The translations under genes and the position numbers were made by a program. A stretch of 33,189 nucleotides of DNA from Prevotella sp. (GTDB lineage Bacteria; Bacteroidota; Bacteroidia; Bacteroidales; Bacteroidaceae), in the NCBI GenBank assembly GCA_017449025.1, contig JAFSKJ010000011.1, positions 1 through 33,189 of the forward strand. The letters run 5' to 3'. Of this stretch, positions 31,980 through 33,189 are shown one piece after another (the stretch's first letter is position 1; every line of letters starts with the position of its first letter). Under the pieces are notes generated by a model. That model had not been told where the DNA came from, made no database searches, and worked only from the letters and a program-made list of their open reading frames with translations.

Positions 31980-32683
31980 ATGAAAAAGACCAAGACTATT
32001 CTTTTTAGCGCACTGCTGCTTTCTGCAAGTAGTGCAATGGCTGATAGTTACATTACTGCAAGTAATGTGAGCATTATGCCTGATGGAACGGCAGAAATGG
32101 TTCTTACTGCAAATTACACCAACTCTGAGAGTTCAGAGGCAGGTGCTTGGCAATTCACGTTTACTCTTCCTGAGGGTATAAGTGTTGCAACAGACGATAG
32201 TCAGACAACCCCTGCTTGGGCTAATTTGTTTTCTGGCTGGGATAAGACGAATGACAAGTATGTAAGGGAACTATCAACCGAAGTAAATCCTGATGGCTTT
32301 TTCCTTATGGTACAAAAAGTTGCCGGTAGCACAAACACTTATCAGGCCATAGCTTTCCAGACAGATGTCGCAACTAAGAAAACAGTGGAAACACTTAAGA
32401 GCAATAATGGTGTTGTTAGTGGCAAACTGGGCACAATCACTCTAAAGGCAGATGCTTCTTTTGCTGGTCACAAGGGTTTTACCATTAGCGATGTTAAGAT
32501 TGCAGAGGTGTCCAACGAGGTTTTCACTGGCGACATGGTGTCTCTTAAGGTAATTCGACAGGGTGATGTTAATGGCGATGGAAAGTTGGGGTTGCTGACT
32601 ACACATCCATAGTAGACTGGGAGACGGGCAATGTAGGCACTCTTGTGTATGTGCGGCAAGGCCGGAAGGTGGTGGTTAGGTAA
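31980..32683 (+). CDS. Secreted cohesin-like protein with damaged dockerin-like end (frameshifted)
   Basis: The plain frame ends at 32612 and gives 210 residues: a signal peptide (about 1-21, ending AMA), then a cohesin-like beta-sandwich (TAEMVLTANYTNSE, GAWQFTFTLPEGI, SGKLGTITLKADASF). GDVNGDGK follows, the opening of a dockerin-like repeat. That end is broken: LLTTHP is out of register. Restoring one base at the GGAAAG stretch (32580-32584) yields VGVADYTSIV and the frame then runs to a stop at 32681-32683, ending in RQGRKVVVR, a tail common in Prevotella secreted proteins. The second dockerin loop is absent even so. The gene follows the M6 gene by 33 nt. It could bind the dockerin-like tails of its neighbours, but this is inference from domain type. 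Confidence 0.65.
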
Positions 32684-32708
32684 CTGACGGTAGCCACGGA
32701 ATATGAGT

Positions 32709-32748
32709 GCAGGAGGCACGCGCCAGCATGAATGGCGCTGCCTCCTGC
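32709..32748 (-). terminator. Strong two-part hairpin after a minus-strand gene remnant
   Basis: GCAGGAGGCA (32709-32718) pairs with TGCCTCCTGC (32739-32748), and inside it GCGCCA (32720-32725) pairs with TGGCGC (32733-32738). On the minus strand it begins 5 nt after the stop codon at 32756-32754. A clear T-run is lacking on both sides, so it may be a weak terminator or mRNA end. Confidence 0.55.
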
Positions 32749-32753
32749 CTTTG

Positions 32754-32831
32754 TTACAGAGTGTTCACCATGTCGGCGTAGATGTGTTCAGCCGTTCTGC
32801 TGGGCCCCAATGCGAAAAACGACTGACCCGA
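32754..32831 (-). pseudogene. Possible C-terminal gene remnant
   Basis: On the minus strand 25 codons run in one frame to a TAA (32756-32754). They end FFALGPSRTAEHIYADMVNTL, which reads like a real protein C-terminus, and a strong hairpin follows at once. Upstream in that frame stops occur immediately, so only the tail of a gene is left. The protein family is not recognised, and chance cannot be excluded for so short a stretch. Confidence 0.3.
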
Positions 32832-32885
32832 TTATTGTCAATAGAATCATTTTTATTGATTATCATACACAGAATTTTGGAAAAA

Positions 32886-33103
32886 GGGTGTCAGGGTGAC
32901 AGAACGCCCTGTCACAAAGGGTTTGCACCCTGTCTGAGGGTGACAGAGGGTGACAGGAGGGTGACATTAAAGTTAAGGAAATTAACAAAAAAAGGAAATT
33001 TTATGTGTTTTTTTGAAAAAAAGGTTGACACGCTGACACAATGCCTATGTACAGGGCGTTTGCAGCCTTTTTCAAGGGTGACACGGGTGACACAAGGCTG
33101 ACA
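32886..33103. repeat. Iteron-like cluster of GGGTGACA motifs
   Basis: GGGTGACA or a close variant occurs at 32886 (GGGTGTCA), 32894, 32938, 32948, 32959, 33023 (GGTTGACA), 33031 (CGCTGACA), 33076, 33085 and 33096 (GGCTGACA), with an inverted copy at 32910-32915. Within groups the spacing is 8-11 bp, near one helical turn. An AT-rich stretch (32967-33022) separates the two groups. No gene is supported in 32832-33189. Confidence 0.7.
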
Positions 33104-33156
33104 CATTTGCTGGGCGGCGAGAGGAATTTTTCGTGCTGTGCGGTTGAACAGCAGTA

Positions 33157-33173
33157 TGACCGCAACGCGGTCA
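33157..33173. repeat. Small perfect hairpin near the right edge
   Basis: TGACCGC (33157-33163) and GCGGTCA (33167-33173) pair around AAC. The window ends 16 bases later, so its setting is unknown. Confidence 0.5.
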
Positions 33174-33189
33174 CCTCTAAATAACCGGG

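Noticed and set aside
32703-33101. Plus-strand frame of 132 codons
   Set aside because: It runs through a hairpin and the GGGTGACA repeats, has no ribosome site and no protein-like composition.
32886-33103. CRISPR-like short repeats
   Set aside because: Motifs are only 8 bp and 8-11 bp apart, too close for spacers; iteron-like is a better description.

Overview
The window reads as chromosomal DNA of a Bacteroidota member, most likely a Prevotella-like Prevotellaceae. The signs are SusC/SusD pairs, Bacteroidetes-type promoters (a TTG about 20 nt before TAnnTTTGC), BspA-type and dockerin-like secreted proteins, a DUF6261-type protein, a PDDEXK_2-type transposase and a clipped IS1595-like transposase. 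Genus is inference. No tRNA, rRNA or CRISPR array was seen.

Bases 1-9050 are accessory. In order they hold the 5' tip of a minus-strand transposase, a DUF6261-like gene with a 41-bp tandem array in its leader, and a divergent control region with a 19-bp palindrome. Next come a possible structured RNA and an AT-rich four-gene cluster: a small membrane protein, a membrane-anchored J-domain protein, a lipoprotein and a second membrane protein. Then follow two strong hairpin terminators, a minus-strand PDDEXK_2 transposase with a small companion gene, an orphan hypothetical gene, and an AlbA_2/HATPase (RecG-like) gene with its own promoter and a foldable leader.

Bases 9061-28927 are a fructan utilization locus. 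A regulator with a sugar-binding domain, one membrane helix and an AraC domain, but no histidine kinase or receiver, precedes susC-susD-DUF4960-GH32 (surface binding, import and cleavage). A second run, GH32-MFS permease-PfkB fructokinase (periplasmic cleavage, uptake, phosphorylation), closes the locus at a perfect terminator. Between them sits a three-gene cassette for another glycan: GH2 beta-galactosidase-like, GH29 alpha-fucosidase and a DUF1593/Sde182-like protein. It has its own promoter, with an operator-like palindrome filling the spacer and almost no leader. REP-like palindromes are inserted in frame in the regulator, GH2 and GH29 genes.

Bases 28930-32683 carry secreted modular proteins: the 3' end of a BspA-like gene, an M6 metalloprotease split by a one-base slip in an A run, and a cohesin-like/dockerin protein also frameshifted near its end. 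The right end (32700-33189) has a small gene remnant with a hairpin and an iteron-like cluster of GGGTGACA motifs.

The best candidates for something new are the kinase-less hybrid regulator with its palindromic sites, the possible pseudoknotted RNA at 1600-1800, the repeat-bearing DUF6261 leader, and the J-domain/lipoprotein cluster.
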